This document shows, in pieces, positions 21,281 through 33,259 of a stretch of 64,000 nt of DNA. The position numbers and the translations under genes are program-made. The stretch comes from Oasisia sp. SBJ-2009 (Eukaryota; Annelida; Polychaeta; Sabellida; Siboglinidae), in contig OZ024856.1 of the NCBI GenBank assembly GCA_964017155.1, positions 14,180,227 through 14,244,226 of the forward strand. Direction: 5' to 3'. Numbering within the stretch: the first letter of the stretch is position 1; every line of letters begins with the position of its first letter. The notes under the pieces were generated by a model. It was not told the origin of the DNA. It saw nothing but the letters and a program-made list of their open reading frames with translations, and made no database searches.

Positions 21281-22247
21281 GATAATACTGTACTGTTAAA
21301 AGTATTCAACATTAAACTTATCCATACAAAAGTAACTAGAAATACAAATTTGCAGTTGTTTAAGAAGCAGGAATTGGGGCAGGATTAGTATCGATTACCC
21401 GGGTTTGTGAGATGGCAGTGCTTTTAAACCTTTCACACAGAAAACATTCAGAAGCCGGCTAAATCACCAGACTGTCTTCTCGGCGAAGGTACGCAGCCGA
21501 ACGAGATGAAACTAAAAACTTGTGCGATCGAAACAGAGCTGTATTCCATATATTGCTGTATATTGCTGTCTGTATATTGCATTGCTGTATATTATGTCGA
21601 TGGCAATCTTTCTGAGAATGCTTTACTTTAACTACATTTCGACTTGATGTGAGAAAGCCATGAAAACGACATTTCTGTGGAGTAGACCATGGTTGGTTTA
21701 TTTAGAGAGCCACCATCCCGCGTCGATGGGCAGGCAGTTCGCTATGCTATCTCTTCTCAGTAATTGTTACGGAGGGGAGAATGGGTTCCGGATCTATCTA
21801 CGACAACCATTAGCATAGCTCTCGCCTCGCTATTGCCGTACGACCCATGTCGTATACGTCTGAGGCTTGGTCGATACCAGAACCACTTGTTCGAGCCGCT
21901 CCTGGAAACATCACCATCACTCGTCTTTTGGCGCGCTCGAGATGACCACCCTCGCTGACCATTCGTTTTGCATCTCACACAAGAAATGAAGACCCCATTA
22001 CGGCCGTATATCATATACGATCGCTTCTGTTGCTTGTGACACTGTGTGTAGGAGTGAGGGCGGAGTGTAGGTGTATTCCAGTTTTCTTGCCTCGTTTCTA
22101 ATCGTGCTGAGAAAATAGGCTAGCTAGCAGCTGTTTTCAAGTGTAGCTCCTCAGCTCTTGAACTGCACATCCGTCGAGTTCCCGCTTCAGATAGTTGGAT
22201 GGTGAACGGGTTGGATCATCGTGTTCTTCTTTCTCCTTGCCTGTCGG
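21281..22247. other. Intergenic
   Basis: No gene recognised. Short tandem GTATATTGC repeats occur at about 21545-21590. Confidence 0.5.
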
Positions 22248-22373
22248 ATGCTTCGGTTCATTGATGCATTCCTCTCTTGCCGTGTCTTCGTGGTTACCGT
22301 TGTTTTCATTACCAAGTTCGCCATCTTCTGTTCATTCCTGCTCTTGGTACATTACCTTCTTCGTCGCTTTAAG
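22248..22373 (+). CDS. Possible first exon: N-terminal membrane anchor
   Basis: The ATG at 22248 opens 42 codons with a hydrophobic core (VFVVTVVFITKFAIFCSFLL) ended by HYLLRRFK. That is the look of a signal anchor with cytosolic positive charges. A donor AAG|GTATAC follows in phase 0, and reading through gives an odd Cys-rich tail to 22451. I do not recognise the family, and there is no homology support. A chance ORF in a C/T-rich strand is possible. Confidence 0.25.
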
Positions 22374-23694
22374 GTATACCTTAGCTACGTTGCCTGTCCC
22401 AAGAGTTGCTCACAGAGAGAATGGTGTCACAAGCTCCCTGCTATCATATAGTTATACACAATAATGTTGACGTAAATACTGTTTTTTAACCTAAATGGGC
22501 ATATCCATGATTGACATGTATGTTGGGGCGTATTCAAAAGCATACAACTGTTTACATTGTTACTCTCGGAGTGGCGTCAGAAGGGGTGGTGGTGGTGAAT
22601 GTGTTGCGGTCTTGTCATGTGCAGGGTTTGGTTTGTCTACCACCTACATAACCCACACATTGCTCCGAACACGCACGGTCTGAACCTCTAGAATAGAGTA
22701 CTATGGTATAATGAAGGTTTTAAATAGAAGAAAAAATCTAACGTTTGAATTAGGTGTGTGATCTAGAACTTATCAGTATAAAAAAGTTGTAAAATCTTTA
22801 GAATTGCATAAAGATAAAATGATGTCCATCTGAAGACGGTCACACGAGGACTGTTTCGATGACTATACTTCCACGCGTCATAATCTTGCGTGGTGCCCTG
22901 CACTCCGGCCGCAGGTGCCACGCAGAATGCAGGGTAGATATGACGCCTGTGAATATTATGTATAAACAAGTTCCATCTGGAGGAGGCGCTGCGGTTGGGA
23001 GAGACACACGTACACATACGCACGCACGCACGCACACGCACGCACGCACCCGTCTTGAAACACTGGCACGTAGAACATAGAGCCGTGAATGGGCGTGGTG
23101 TATCAGTAGGAGGCAGACGTATGGTTCTATTTCCCCCTCCAGTATATGAGACGTCATCGTAAGACGCCTGTGAACAATAATCAACAGCACCACAGCATAG
23201 CGCATTTTTATTTATCACTTTTATTTATCCCCTGAATGTTACATCGAATGTACATCGAATGACAACAAACACTGTCTACGATAAGCCAGTCATTTCCTGT
23301 GTCACGGTGAAACGTATACCGAACTCAATGTCGAAAAGTATTGACAGTTGAAGACGGCAGATAACCATGGAAAGAGTAAACGAAAGGAGTTTACTTCCGT
23401 CCCCACTATGATTACCTAAACGAAATTACATGCATCAAAATCTCTGTATGTTACGTTCAGTAATTATAACTACAGTCACCGTTGCCATAAGCAGGAGCTT
23501 CGTCATTTTGAACGCGTTCGACGCGACTTCTTTATCCGTCAACTTCCCACACGTCGCCATGCATTGGTCCCTCAGAATAAAGATGGCGTCAGTCAGTGGC
23601 GAGTCGTATATCTTCGTATGACCCGTAGTTCGATTCTTGTTCTGCACACATTCGTTCAGTGATTGCGGGCGATTCAGGGTCGAAATATAGTGTA
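22374..23694. other. Intergenic
   Basis: A short (ACGC)n tract sits at 23005-23050. Reading frames on both strands here show no domain and no good splice sites. Confidence 0.5.
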
Positions 23695-24020
23695 CATCTC
23701 AAATACGTCTATGTACGTCGACGTCGCACGTACAACTGGTTTTTATGCAGAAACAATCCACGTCACGTGATGATAGTTCCGCACTATTTCAGTGATTAAC
23801 ACGTCACGTCATACTTACAGTTTATATCATAATAACAAAGGAAATGGAGACATGTAGGCCAATACACATTGAACATACTTTTGATAGCTAACTGACAACA
23901 TTAACTGACAACTAAACTTGTTTAAAGAACATACTCCAGTATACAACCGTCACAGTGACGTCATCGCAATTTGTGTGAGTACAACGACGTGTTACGTCAC
24001 TACGCAGCTGCAGTGACGTG
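23695..24020. promoter_or_regulatory. Cluster of ACGT-core motifs (CRE / E-box-like)
   Basis: About eleven ACGT cores fall in 325 bases: GTACGTCGACGTCGCACGTAC at 23713-23733, CACGTCACGTGATG, CACGTCACGTCAT, GTGACGTCATCG, GACGTGTTACGTCAC and GTGACGTGG. Roughly one would be expected by chance. TGACGTCA is the CRE site and CACGTG the E-box. The nearest gene start is the MADF-like exon at 24718, transcribed away from here, so a target gene is unclear. Confidence 0.45.
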
Positions 24021-24528
24021 GCAGACACGAATGCGGCACTAAAAAAAATCTGTATCTAATACCTTAGGATACCTTAGGACGATTCTGATCGCAGGATTCT
24101 GTGTTCCTCTATGATCAGCTCTTCATTTTCATTATCTATTAATATTAAATCGCGTGTTCCGGTTCTATTGTTAGTTTTTAACTGTACTATAATCTGGTGA
24201 GGTGGGCAGAAGCAACAAGCATTACAAGGTGGGTAGTACTGAGCCTGAGGTACGTGACAGTGATCTGTCAGTGTGCTGTCGCTGTCAGTACAACTTTAAA
24301 AGGACAGAGTTAGAAAAACGCGATATTTCAAGCGTACATTATAGTATATAAGTGCATGTTACACGTTTCATGTACCCAGACCATTTGTTATTGTTTATGA
24401 TATAGGTAAATATAATACAACGTACATTATAATTCGTATTTTAAGGTTGTTTAACTAAGTACAAATTTGTAAGGGGCGGACGATAATACAAGTAGTCTTC
24501 GCTTAACACAAATTCCATTAATACTTAC
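24021..24528. other. Intron or intergenic
   Basis: No exon is seen. If the MADF-like exon is real, this is the start of its intron. A short tandem ATACCTTAGG occurs at 24059. Confidence 0.5.
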
Positions 24529-24718
24529 CGCCAATCATTTTGCCCGTTCTCGTTTCCATTTCTGCTGCTATTGCGCGCAGAGCCGTTGAAAGGTGCTCCT
24601 TTTTGTGGTAGTTTGTGCTACCTACGTTCCACAAACAATCATGTTCGTGGAACAATTCTATAAATATAACAATATCATCATCTGACAGCCGAACATCCGT
24701 TTTCTTTGTGGCTGCCAT
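24529..24718 (-). CDS. First exon of a MADF/SANT-like DNA-binding protein
   Basis: The minus-strand ATG at 24718 lies in a near-perfect Kozak context (ACCATGG). Sixty-three codons follow: MAATKKTDVRLSDDDIVIFI, ELFHEHDCLWNVGS, YHKKEHLSTALRAIAAEM. The three-helix layout with ...CLWN... and a long third helix resembles MADF / Myb-SANT-like domains, found in Adf-1-type factors and in the accessory protein of PIF/Harbinger transposons. The exon ends at a consensus donor (GGCG|GTAAGTAT, phase 1). I could not find the next exon to the left. An upstream in-frame ATG at 24751 is in a weaker context. Confidence 0.55.
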
Positions 24719-26440
24719 GGTATCAGAGAGCGTAAAGGGGAGAGATGTCACTCAGCCGGTGGCATTTTGGATTTTGAACTGGTGGCGCACCAAGCGGCTG
24801 GGTGTCATGCGAGTTCATAAGCAAACCGGCGTGCTTTCATTCATTTGGTTAAAAAGCGATCGACTGCTCGTACGTTGACTTGGGGGGTGTGTGTGTGGTG
24901 GGGGGGGTGCGGGTGGACATGTAAAGAAAAAAAAAAATTATGCGCCAAATATATTGATTTTCAAAAATATATAATATTTTATGGTCATTTCACGGCTACA
25001 TTATGATAGGATTCATGAAATCTCAGATATGATCATTATGCCTGGTTCTTTCTTTACCATGTCCCCAGACAACCTCTCCCTGTCAGCTGAAGATATGCTG
25101 CAGTCAATAATTATGTCCATAGCCTGAAAGTGCATTTTAAAATTTGTTGAATTTTCCGGTTTTATATATACATCTTGATACATGTACTGCCTATGGTCAC
25201 ACAACTGGTCCGTTGTAAATTTGAAAGGATGTATGTACAGTAAATTATGATGTAGCCCTAAGTGTCTTTTTCTACTACTTTCAATATTTGTATTCTAGTC
25301 ATATTTACTTCTTGTTTTGGTACACATGATGTTTAACATCTCACCTAAACATGCTAAACCTACACCCGCCCAAATTGCCAACACCATCATATATGCCTCC
25401 CTGTGGTTTATGTGTTCCTCTATTTTAATACTTTGTCATACAGTTGTGTGTGCGTTAAATTATGTGTCTATTCCTAGTCATATTCATAACTTGTTTTCAT
25501 GATGTTTAAATTGTATTTTTTTACACTGTCTGAAGGCTTCACCTCAACAGTTTTATTACTGAACGTGGATTCCTTAATAAATCAATCAATCAATCAATAT
25601 AATTCAGTTCAGACAGTTACTGTCCAATCCCAATTTTTAGAAATATTTCATTCCTATTCTGAAACAGATCAAAAACATGAACAAAAAAGACATGGGTACA
25701 ATAATACATTTATTGTAGGCATTAATAGCATGGGTACAGATATTAAAGTTAGTATACACTTCAAATGAGCCCAAAAACATGCCAATTTGGTTTGATTTGC
25801 CAACATTTGCAGAAAGTATTCAACATCATCTTTCATTTATCAAATACATATCATTTTGTAATCAATTTTTTTTTTTTTTTGGACACACACGTCTACAAAT
25901 AAATAATGTCTGCACATGTCCATCTATGTTTAGAATTAATGTAATTTCGCAGATGAAAGATGCATATGATACATACAACCTGTGCTGTATATTGATACAT
26001 GATAGTCATGCGCCACACAAAAAGTAAAAGAATATGTGCCAGTATTTAAATGTCAATACATTGTTAGCTACATGTACATTTGTTCACAATATTCATTATA
26101 GTTAGTCTTCAGTTTCATTGAATTGGCATAGTTTGCAATTCATATCGTGTGACTGCAAAATATAGCCAAAATGTTGGTTGCCATTTACAATATTTAGTGT
26201 CCAAATGACATACAGAATTATTTCGGTGTTCTCACAAAAACGTTACAATTATTGAAACATACTAATGTTATCAGTTGATTATGTAAAACACCTGTATAAC
26301 CCCTCGTATACCTTAGTCCAGCCAGGGCTATATGTATACTGTATGGTGATGTACTATATATCTAGTCAACTGTCTCAAGCAATTTACAACAATACAATCA
26401 TCTGGTCTGACATGAATATAATCAAGAACATTGCTTTTAC
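24719..26440. other. Mostly non-coding, with a LINE/SINE 3' tail
   Basis: ACCAAGCGGCTGGGT at 24789-24803 is repeated inverted at 27175-27189. A LINE-like 3' end with TTAATAAATCAATCAATC tail lies at about 25530-25600. I see no exon of the THAP gene here, though its 3' part should lie on this side. Confidence 0.5.
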
Positions 26441-26702
26441 CAGGACTGAAGTATCTTGCTCAACTACATGGTCAGAAGATGAAGTTCTGTCCTTAGGGGG
26501 CTTGCGTTCTTTCTGGCGATCTGATTGATTGCAGCTGAATAACGTGGGAACTGCATCCCATACCAGCTTGTCACGGCTGTTGGCATTCATAAACTGTGAC
26601 TCGGTGAAGTGTTTAGCGCACATCCGGCAGTTGTTATAGAGATACCCGCAGTATCTTTTCAACAGATCTTCCCTTCTAGAGTTTATAACCCATCGCTTAC
26701 TC
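26441..26702 (-). CDS. THAP protein, exon 2
   Basis: This exon continues the THAP finger begun at 27156: SKRWVINSRREDLL, then CRMCAKHFTESQF, WDAVPTLF, then a charged tail QSDRQKERKPPKDR. It supplies the last Cys and His of the C2CH zinc site (MCAKH) and the AVPTLF motif that closes every THAP domain. The acceptor CTTCTTATTTCAG joins exon 1 in phase 2, giving a contiguous KDKDR-SKRW. A GTAAAA donor after SVL (26440) is plausible. Whether a transposase-like body follows is unknown. Confidence 0.85.
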
Positions 26703-27046
26703 CTGAAATAAGAAGTGCAAAAACATTGAATTACAGCCAGCATTACACATTTATTGCTAATATTTTGCCAAGGCACCTATTCTATTATCTAGAATTTAGA
26801 TACACCATGTACATGAACAAGGACAAGTAGGCCAGTCTGGACACATGATACAGTGTCAGTGATATTTACTCTTAGTTCAGCCCACCACAAGATCCGCTGG
26901 GACATACTGTTAATTTAGTGTCATTGATTGACATCCAGTCTGACACTGACTGGGGGGGGGGGGGGACGTGTCGAGGCGTTGCATTTATGCATTTATGTGT
27001 GTTATGCATGGTATTTCTTTTTAGTTTGTATTGATTTAATGCCTAC
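26703..27046 (-). other. Intron of the THAP gene
   Basis: A GT-AG intron of 344 bases. It contains a pure G run at 26951-26964. Confidence 0.8.
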
Positions 27047-27156
27047 CTGTCTTTATCTTTCGGGAATCTGAAGAATGAAAGCTCTGCGTTGACGCTTTTG
27101 TTGTTGCTGCAGCCAAAGGCTGAGCAAAACGAACCGCCGTGCCTGGCGTACGCCAT
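27047..27156 (-). CDS. THAP protein, exon 1 (start)
   Basis: The ATG at 27156 (AACATGG) opens MAYARHGGSFCSAFGCSNNK, SVNAELSFFRFPKDKD. The first two zinc ligands (C-x4-C) and the FFRFPKD strand are diagnostic of the THAP N-terminus, which is normally within ten residues of the protein start, as here. It ends at AAAGACAG|GTAGGC, phase 2. THAP domains bind DNA sequence-specifically in animal transcription factors and in P-element-type transposases. With a MADF-like exon 2.3 kb away on the same strand, a transposon origin is possible. Confidence 0.85.
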
Positions 27157-27174
27157 GTTGATCTGACTTTTGCA

Positions 27175-27189
27175 ACCCAGCCGCTTGGT
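27175..27189. repeat. Right copy of a 15-bp inverted repeat
   Basis: ACCCAGCCGCTTGGT here is the exact reverse complement of 24789-24803. The pair brackets the THAP exons, and the right copy is 19 bases upstream of the THAP ATG. Confidence 0.6.
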
Positions 27190-27365
27190 TCGCTGCGGTC
27201 TATGTTTTAAAAATGGCGTCCAATGGGAAACAGCGCATGTGATTGGTCTTCCTTTAATTGTCTTTGATGGTATCAGCGTCTCAAGTGTCACGTGAGTAAG
27301 CCTTTTGCTGTCATTGAACAAATTCCATGCAACATGTTGCACGAAATAGAACCTTCCCTATCCAA

Positions 27366-27484
27366 GAGACCGCTGCATGCAGCGGTCTCATGCGACGCCG
27401 CTGCTTGCAATTTCATGTTTACACTACGCAACGCGGTTGCAAGCAGCCGTGCCTCACGTTGCATGCAACCGCGTTGCGTAGTGT
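27366..27484. mobile_element. Palindrome-hairpin cluster upstream of the THAP gene
   Basis: 27366-27389 is a perfect 24-bp palindrome (GAGACCGCTGCA and its complement). It is followed by a 21-bp perfect inverted repeat, ACACTACGCAACGCGGTTGCA at 27421-27441 against 27464-27484, with a 22-base loop. It may be a MITE core or a strong hairpin. Confidence 0.6.
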
Positions 27485-27489
27485 AGACA

Positions 27490-28909
27490 CGCCTTAAGTT
27501 GTGCTTATTCTTCTTCTATTTAACTAGCTAACGTCAACGTTTTGTAGATCATTGTTGTAATTTGCCGGGGATACCCACAGAAACAGAAATGTAAGAGATA
27601 GATAGAAGAAAATAGTTTGTAATTTAATTTGACAGATTAAGGGAATAATCTAATATGGATGCGGAAAGGTGTAATCCAAATACTAATTTTGTTTTCTGAG
27701 GACTGAAATGGGCAGCCACCCTAACATTGAAGTACGTAGCCAAGACTGGGAGGTGACACTACCATCTGTGGGAGTCATTTCCAATCTGCAAAGGTCCTGG
27801 GAAAGGACAAACATTTCCTGTAGTATGTTCAGGGAAATGGTACTTGAAGTTTCTTAGTGTGGTGATGTTATTGGTTGTGCAGGGAGGGATTGTTGTTTGA
27901 AATGTGTTGCGGTATTGACGGTATTTCTCCGGTAGCGAGGGACTCGTACTACACGGTGCAGATATTTGCGGTGTTGCGGGTTGGTATTGCTCGTTTGTTA
28001 TAAAGTTTGAGTTTCAAAACATCAAAGTGACACTATCTTGTAAAAAAAAGTATTGGTGTCATGTACACAATAGTTTCGGTGTTCAGCCTACCCCCTACCC
28101 CCCCCCCCCAGTTTCCGAGGGTCTATGCCTAATGTAGCTATCACAATACTATCAAAGTAGAGAGTAAATCCCCCCCCCCCCCCCCCCCGTAGTCATCACT
28201 ATTGCGCCCGGGGCTGTTACAGCACACGTGGGTCTGATGGCCGCAAGAAAAGCGACTAAACTCAGTTTTGGTTTCTCAACTCTGCTGTAGTTTCAGCCTG
28301 TACTTGGACTGATTAATTCACATATTATAACTTTCAACAATATCTTTTGTGAATGGAGAGGTATAGAACGTCAAGAACTGAAGAAGAGCTATTTTTACTA
28401 ACTAGTTCCTGTCCTGGTCACATCCAGCTACATTCCCTTTGCACACTGTGTACTTGCTCCATGTTCCCCTAGTTTGGACATAGTCTCCCTTAATGCACTC
28501 TCGCTCGGCTGCGTACCTACGCTGAGAAGATAGACTGGTGAAATCTAAGCTTTGCTTATGTAGCGTCACTGCTCATAGCCGTCAGATGACACGACTGCCT
28601 GGGATTAATTAACATTACGTATGTAATGACAATTTAGTTTATATAAAACGTACACTTTTGATAACAAAACGTTTTAAAGTTTTAAAATATATATACACAA
28701 AATAATAAGTAGAAAATGAAATATATATATATAATGATATGAACAACTAACAACAATACATGCCATTTCTGTTTGTTTTGTGTCTGATATTTTACTGTAC
28801 ATTTAATTTAGAATAGTTTTTTTATAGTATAGTAATATGTGATAAAAAAGGGTATCCTTAGTTAACTTGTTATTTCAAATTAGGCCTGAGAGGTAGTCAT
28901 CGTCTCTAC
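27490..28909. other. Intergenic with long poly-C tracts
   Basis: Poly-C runs lie near 28100-28110 and 28171-28188. No gene is recognised. Confidence 0.5.
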
Positions 28910-29059
28910 CCTATATTGGGCTAAGGCCGCCCTGACGGTCACATATGCAGAGCACTGATCTGTGATGCAGAGCCGTTTCTCCAGGCCATTGTGAGGGGCT
29001 AAAAAGTGCTGCCACACCACGGTGCCCGTGTAACCGCAGTTACTACAGACGGCGGCCAT
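28910..29059 (-). CDS. Possible GATA-like zinc finger exon
   Basis: The minus-strand ATG at 29059 (GTCATGG) opens MAAVCSNCGYTGTVVWQHF, LEKRLCITDQCSAYVTV. C-x2-C-G-x-T-x-T-x-x-W is the start of GATA-type fingers, and LC-x4-C-x-x-Y loosely matches the second half, but that knuckle has four rather than two residues between its cysteines and the loop is longer than normal. The segment is CpG rich. The donor candidate is TATAGG|GTAGAG. An ORF extends upstream to an ATG at 29272. A divergent finger or a chance match are both open. Confidence 0.3.
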
Positions 29060-29272
29060 GACAGCGGAAGTACACTGTGCGCGTGAGTTCTTAAATAATT
29101 CCTGCGCGGTGGCGGCGTCTGGGTGACTCGGTGTGGCCGTCACAGTCGGCTGCTCTCGGCCGCAGCACCCCTGCATGACACGCCGCTCTGTGCGCTGCGA
29201 CGCCGCCTGTCTAACGCGCTCACAGACGAAGCCACGCCCTGGTCGACTGCTGCACCTCGCTCTCGCAAACAT

Positions 29273-30318
29273 TTCATTTTAGCACGTTACGTTGACAGTT
29301 TACCACAGGTAGGTCATAGTGCGTAGTGTTGGCAACGAAACGATTGGTAAATAAAGTGTTGATGCACAGCTAGACACACCAAGTACAGGTAAATGCTAGA
29401 ATAAAGACCCGGACCCGTGACCTCGTTTGTACTCTATGTATTGGGCTATTGAAATAGCGATAAGGAAGTTCGGTTGTGACTGTATCTACCGGTCGACGGC
29501 CTTCAGTGTTCTGTTGAAGGAGTGTATATCGCCGTAGGGCAGGACCGGAATAGGCGGCCGAATCTGTGGCAGAGTATAACTTGGCGACAGGTGATGTCAG
29601 TATTCAGTAGCATGTCCACGCGTGTCGGGACGAATAGGTGTGTGTGTGCGCAAGGGTACTGTGTGTGTGCGTATGTGCGTGCATATATGGGCAAGCATAT
29701 TGTATGTGCGCATGCATAAAGCATACATGTGTACGGGCAAAACATTTGCAAGTTGGACAAATGACTCTGAAAATTATAAATCTTGTCAAACTCTTTTTAA
29801 CATGTCTTTTGTTATGTGACATATGAAATTGTTGACATGCCTAAATTATTACGAATACCTGTAGACTAGACATGTTGGTTTCAATTTAGCATAAATTATG
29901 TAATCAGAAGAACAGATAATCATCTACAAAGGTCAAAGTCTCGTGGCGTATCCTGCGATTACCGTAGTCTCTCGAATAAAAGCGTTTACCATATACCATC
30001 GAAACCCCCAACCACTAACAGAGATAACCATCTCTCCATTCAAGTGTCACGTATGTTTTTTAATAGTGTTGCAGTAACACCTTTAAAAAGACACACGTGA
30101 CAATGTGAGTCACTGTGACTCTCTGGGTGGCTCCTTTTACAGTCTTTCCCTGCTTACCCGACAACATGGTAGAATTGTTCTACGCTTCGAATCCCTATCG
30201 TCGGGGGTGAGGTTGGCCATGGATTCCGTTATTTGTCTTACGTCTCTGTCAATGCATTCCTTATCAACAGTCTGCAATTGCCTCTATCTTCTCCATACCC
30301 CTCCCATCCTTTCCAGGT
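29273..30318. other. Intergenic
   Basis: (GT)-rich tract at 29636-29700. Otherwise nothing is seen. Confidence 0.5.
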
Positions 30319-30641
<323 letters not shown>

Positions 30642-31231
30642 ATCTCTCGCTCGCTCGCTCGCTCTCTCAATTCTGCATGAAAACAAACCCTGCAGTACTT
30701 CGACACACTTCACTGACGCTCACAGCCTACGGGAGGCCGGGGATGGTTCACGGGATTTTCACTTAAAATGTTTTTAAGGCAATGCATACGTAATGAAGCC
30801 ACTTTGTATATGTATGTTCTCTTTTACGTCCTATATAAGAAGGTAATATATTTCAATTTATTTTCAATATTTCAGACCCTAAGGTAGTTTATTAAACACA
30901 GCTATTATGGACAAATAGACACATAAAAACGCCATAGCATCAAATATTACTCCATAAGCACGTTGTCTTCCACAAGGTCAGGGCCTTTTTAATGGGCGAT
31001 GTAGTTGTAAACGGTGTGCTGGACTAATAAGCATAAATGGCAATGCTGTTGCAGGAAGATTGGTATTATTTGACTTCTTATAGCATATTGCCTTATAATA
31101 TTGTGCTGTTTGAAGTTTTAATCATTTTCTTCGATGTCATAATCTGGGGTCCATGAACTGGTCCTCATTAAAATATACATGTAGTTTGCAATACAATACA
31201 ATTTCCTACGCAATTTGAACGACTACGTTAC
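30642..31231. other. Intergenic
   Basis: Nothing recognised. Confidence 0.5.
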
Positions 31232-31405
31232 AACAATACAATACAATACAATACAATACAATACAATACAATACAATACAATACAATACAATACAATACA
31301 ATACAATACAATACAATACAATACAATACAATACAATACAATACAATAAAGCGTTATTGTCCCGAACAGGGAAATTCATTTTGCAGCGATCGTCATCATC
31401 AAAAT
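31232..31405 (-). mobile_element. LINE 3' end with (TATTG)n tail
   Basis: Read on the minus strand, AATTTCCCTGTTCGGGACAA and TAACGCTT (the paired CCCTG / CGGGAC arm typical of LINE 3' UTRs) run into about 24 units of TATTG. Pentanucleotide 3' tails of this type replace poly(A) in many invertebrate LINEs. Confidence 0.7.
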
Positions 31406-32383
31406 AAAAAATACAGAGTAGAGAAATAAAAATATAAATAAATTCATTATTAAAACAGTATGTAAACATTAATCATAATAAAATACAAGACAAATCTATA
31501 ATATAATTTTTTTAAATTAAAGTTATAATTGTCATGTATTTGTTCACACACATATGCAAAAGACAGCGTCTTGTTTAATTCATAATGAATATGATCAGTG
31601 ACTGAGAAGAGCAAAATCGCTACACATGCGTTGTTATGGTACGCCATATGTTTGAGTGGTTAGGCCCTATGTGTAATAAATTCATGGACCGTTGAAGATA
31701 AATGGACAGCATTTCATCAGCACTTAAAAGATGGCTGTACGATCATTGTTGTGCTTTTCCAGAGCGTGTCAAAGTCTTCAGACACACTTTATTTTGTAAA
31801 AAAAAAAAGATGTTTGCCCCCATCAGGTGTGAGACATGTGCTGTACACCTACATGGACCACTCGTGCACTCACTCATTCACTAGAGCGGTCGTTCTTGTC
31901 ACATACAGAACAAATGTAATAGAAGTAACACTACTCCTTACGTTGCCGTTCCTCCTCAGACATCGTGACCTACAAGGCTTCAGCGCATGCGCACCAGTTC
32001 ATCCTGTTCTTTATCATCTGGTTGCCTCAAGTCCACGTCCCCGCATTATATGTTGTTTCCTGATCTATCCCGGCCACTCTCTGCTAGATGAACGTCAGCC
32101 TCTCTCCCTTTTCTTCCCAAATGTACGGTTGTTGTTGTTGGCATCTCTGACGTCGCCTGTGGTTACCGTCGCTTTTTCTTCGGGTTTTTTCCATCAATTT
32201 TCTCTCACTACGTTCTCTATCAACAGTCTCCAACTCCGTCTATCGTTTGCTTTTACTCTCCATTCACCTCTCGCTGTGCGTATCATTCTGAGTTCCATCT
32301 TTGTTTCTTGACTGCTACGCTTGTCTTCTTTCCGTTGTCTTGGCCAGACACAGTGCGCGACTACGTGATGTCGAGGATAAGAT
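31406..32383. other. Intergenic or LINE 3' UTR continuation
   Basis: AT-rich, with a C/T-rich strand at 31900-32290. No gene is recognised. Confidence 0.45.
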
Positions 32384-32713
32384 TGTAGAGCTTAGGGGTA
32401 GAGCTTCGGACTCTCGAATACGAGAACCCAGGTTTGAATCCTGTGCTGCGGTGTTAAAACCTTGGGCAAATTGTTTCACTCTATATTGCTCCAGTTCACT
32501 CAGCTGTATAAATGAGTACCTGGATATAGACAGTGGTGGATATGTGTACGAGCAGCCTTCGCGCATTAATTGTAGCATATGGCTGGATGCTTCCCAGAGA
32601 AGCCGAGGTGGTGTTTGAGTGAACAGGTATGTTAGGGAAGTAGAGTGTAAAGCGCTTTGAACGATCCTGAGAACTGGATACAGCGCTAATAAGAATTTGC
32701 CTTTTTTTAGTTT
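32384..32713 (+). mobile_element. Full-length tRNA-derived SINE with target duplication
   Basis: The tRNA-like head has an A box near GTAGAGCTTAGGGG and a B box GGTTTGAATCC (32431). The central part TTGGGCAAATTG...AATGAGTACCTGG and the 3' part AAAGCGCTTTGAACG...AGCGCTAATAAGAA are shared by many invertebrate SINEs. ATAAGAT flanks both sides (32377-32383 and 32714-32720). Confidence 0.8.
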
Positions 32714-33259
32714 ATAAGATGCTTTAATTCACTGTCACCTTCATTTACTCGTATGCCGTCAATGACGCTACGTATCATCCAACAATCCATCTCGAAAACT
32801 AACATCATTTCTAGCGTCATTTCTAGCGTCATACATGAAGCAGTTATCACGCGTCAAATTCATTTGTTGAAGCGAATGCAATAACGTTGGCTTACTGCGT
32901 TCCCTTTATGTAGGGATAGTTCGCCCAAATGTGCTGTCGTATCATTATGTATTGTAGCTGACAAATTATACGAAGGAACGAATCCAACTACATACTATTA
33001 ATCTACCATGAGTGTGGACAAAGACATTGACGTACGACACCATTTCTCAGTATACTCCGATGAAGGATCACATTTTCAGCACAGGTAGCGATGCATTCAT
33101 TTCACACCAAAATTGTGATTACGTGAACATTAACGATATGTTGCGTTTGATTGTGTTCAGGTCACCGCCGTGAGTAGACATCGCCGCTACACCGGGCGGA
33201 CGAACGTCTGAGAACCCCACTGCTGGAAAGGTCGTGTCGCGTAGTTGCCGACGACATCA
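32714..33259 (+). promoter_or_regulatory. Upstream region of the first type II membrane protein gene
   Basis: An acceptor-like TTGATTGTGTTCAG|G ends at 33160, which suggests a non-coding 5' exon further left and a leader of about 100 nt. The 16-bp tandem TTTCTAGCGTCA lies at 32810-32835. Confidence 0.45.

Noticed and set aside
22763..23218. 151-residue minus-strand ORF
   Set aside because: Runs over a (GTGC)n tract; no domain, no splice context.
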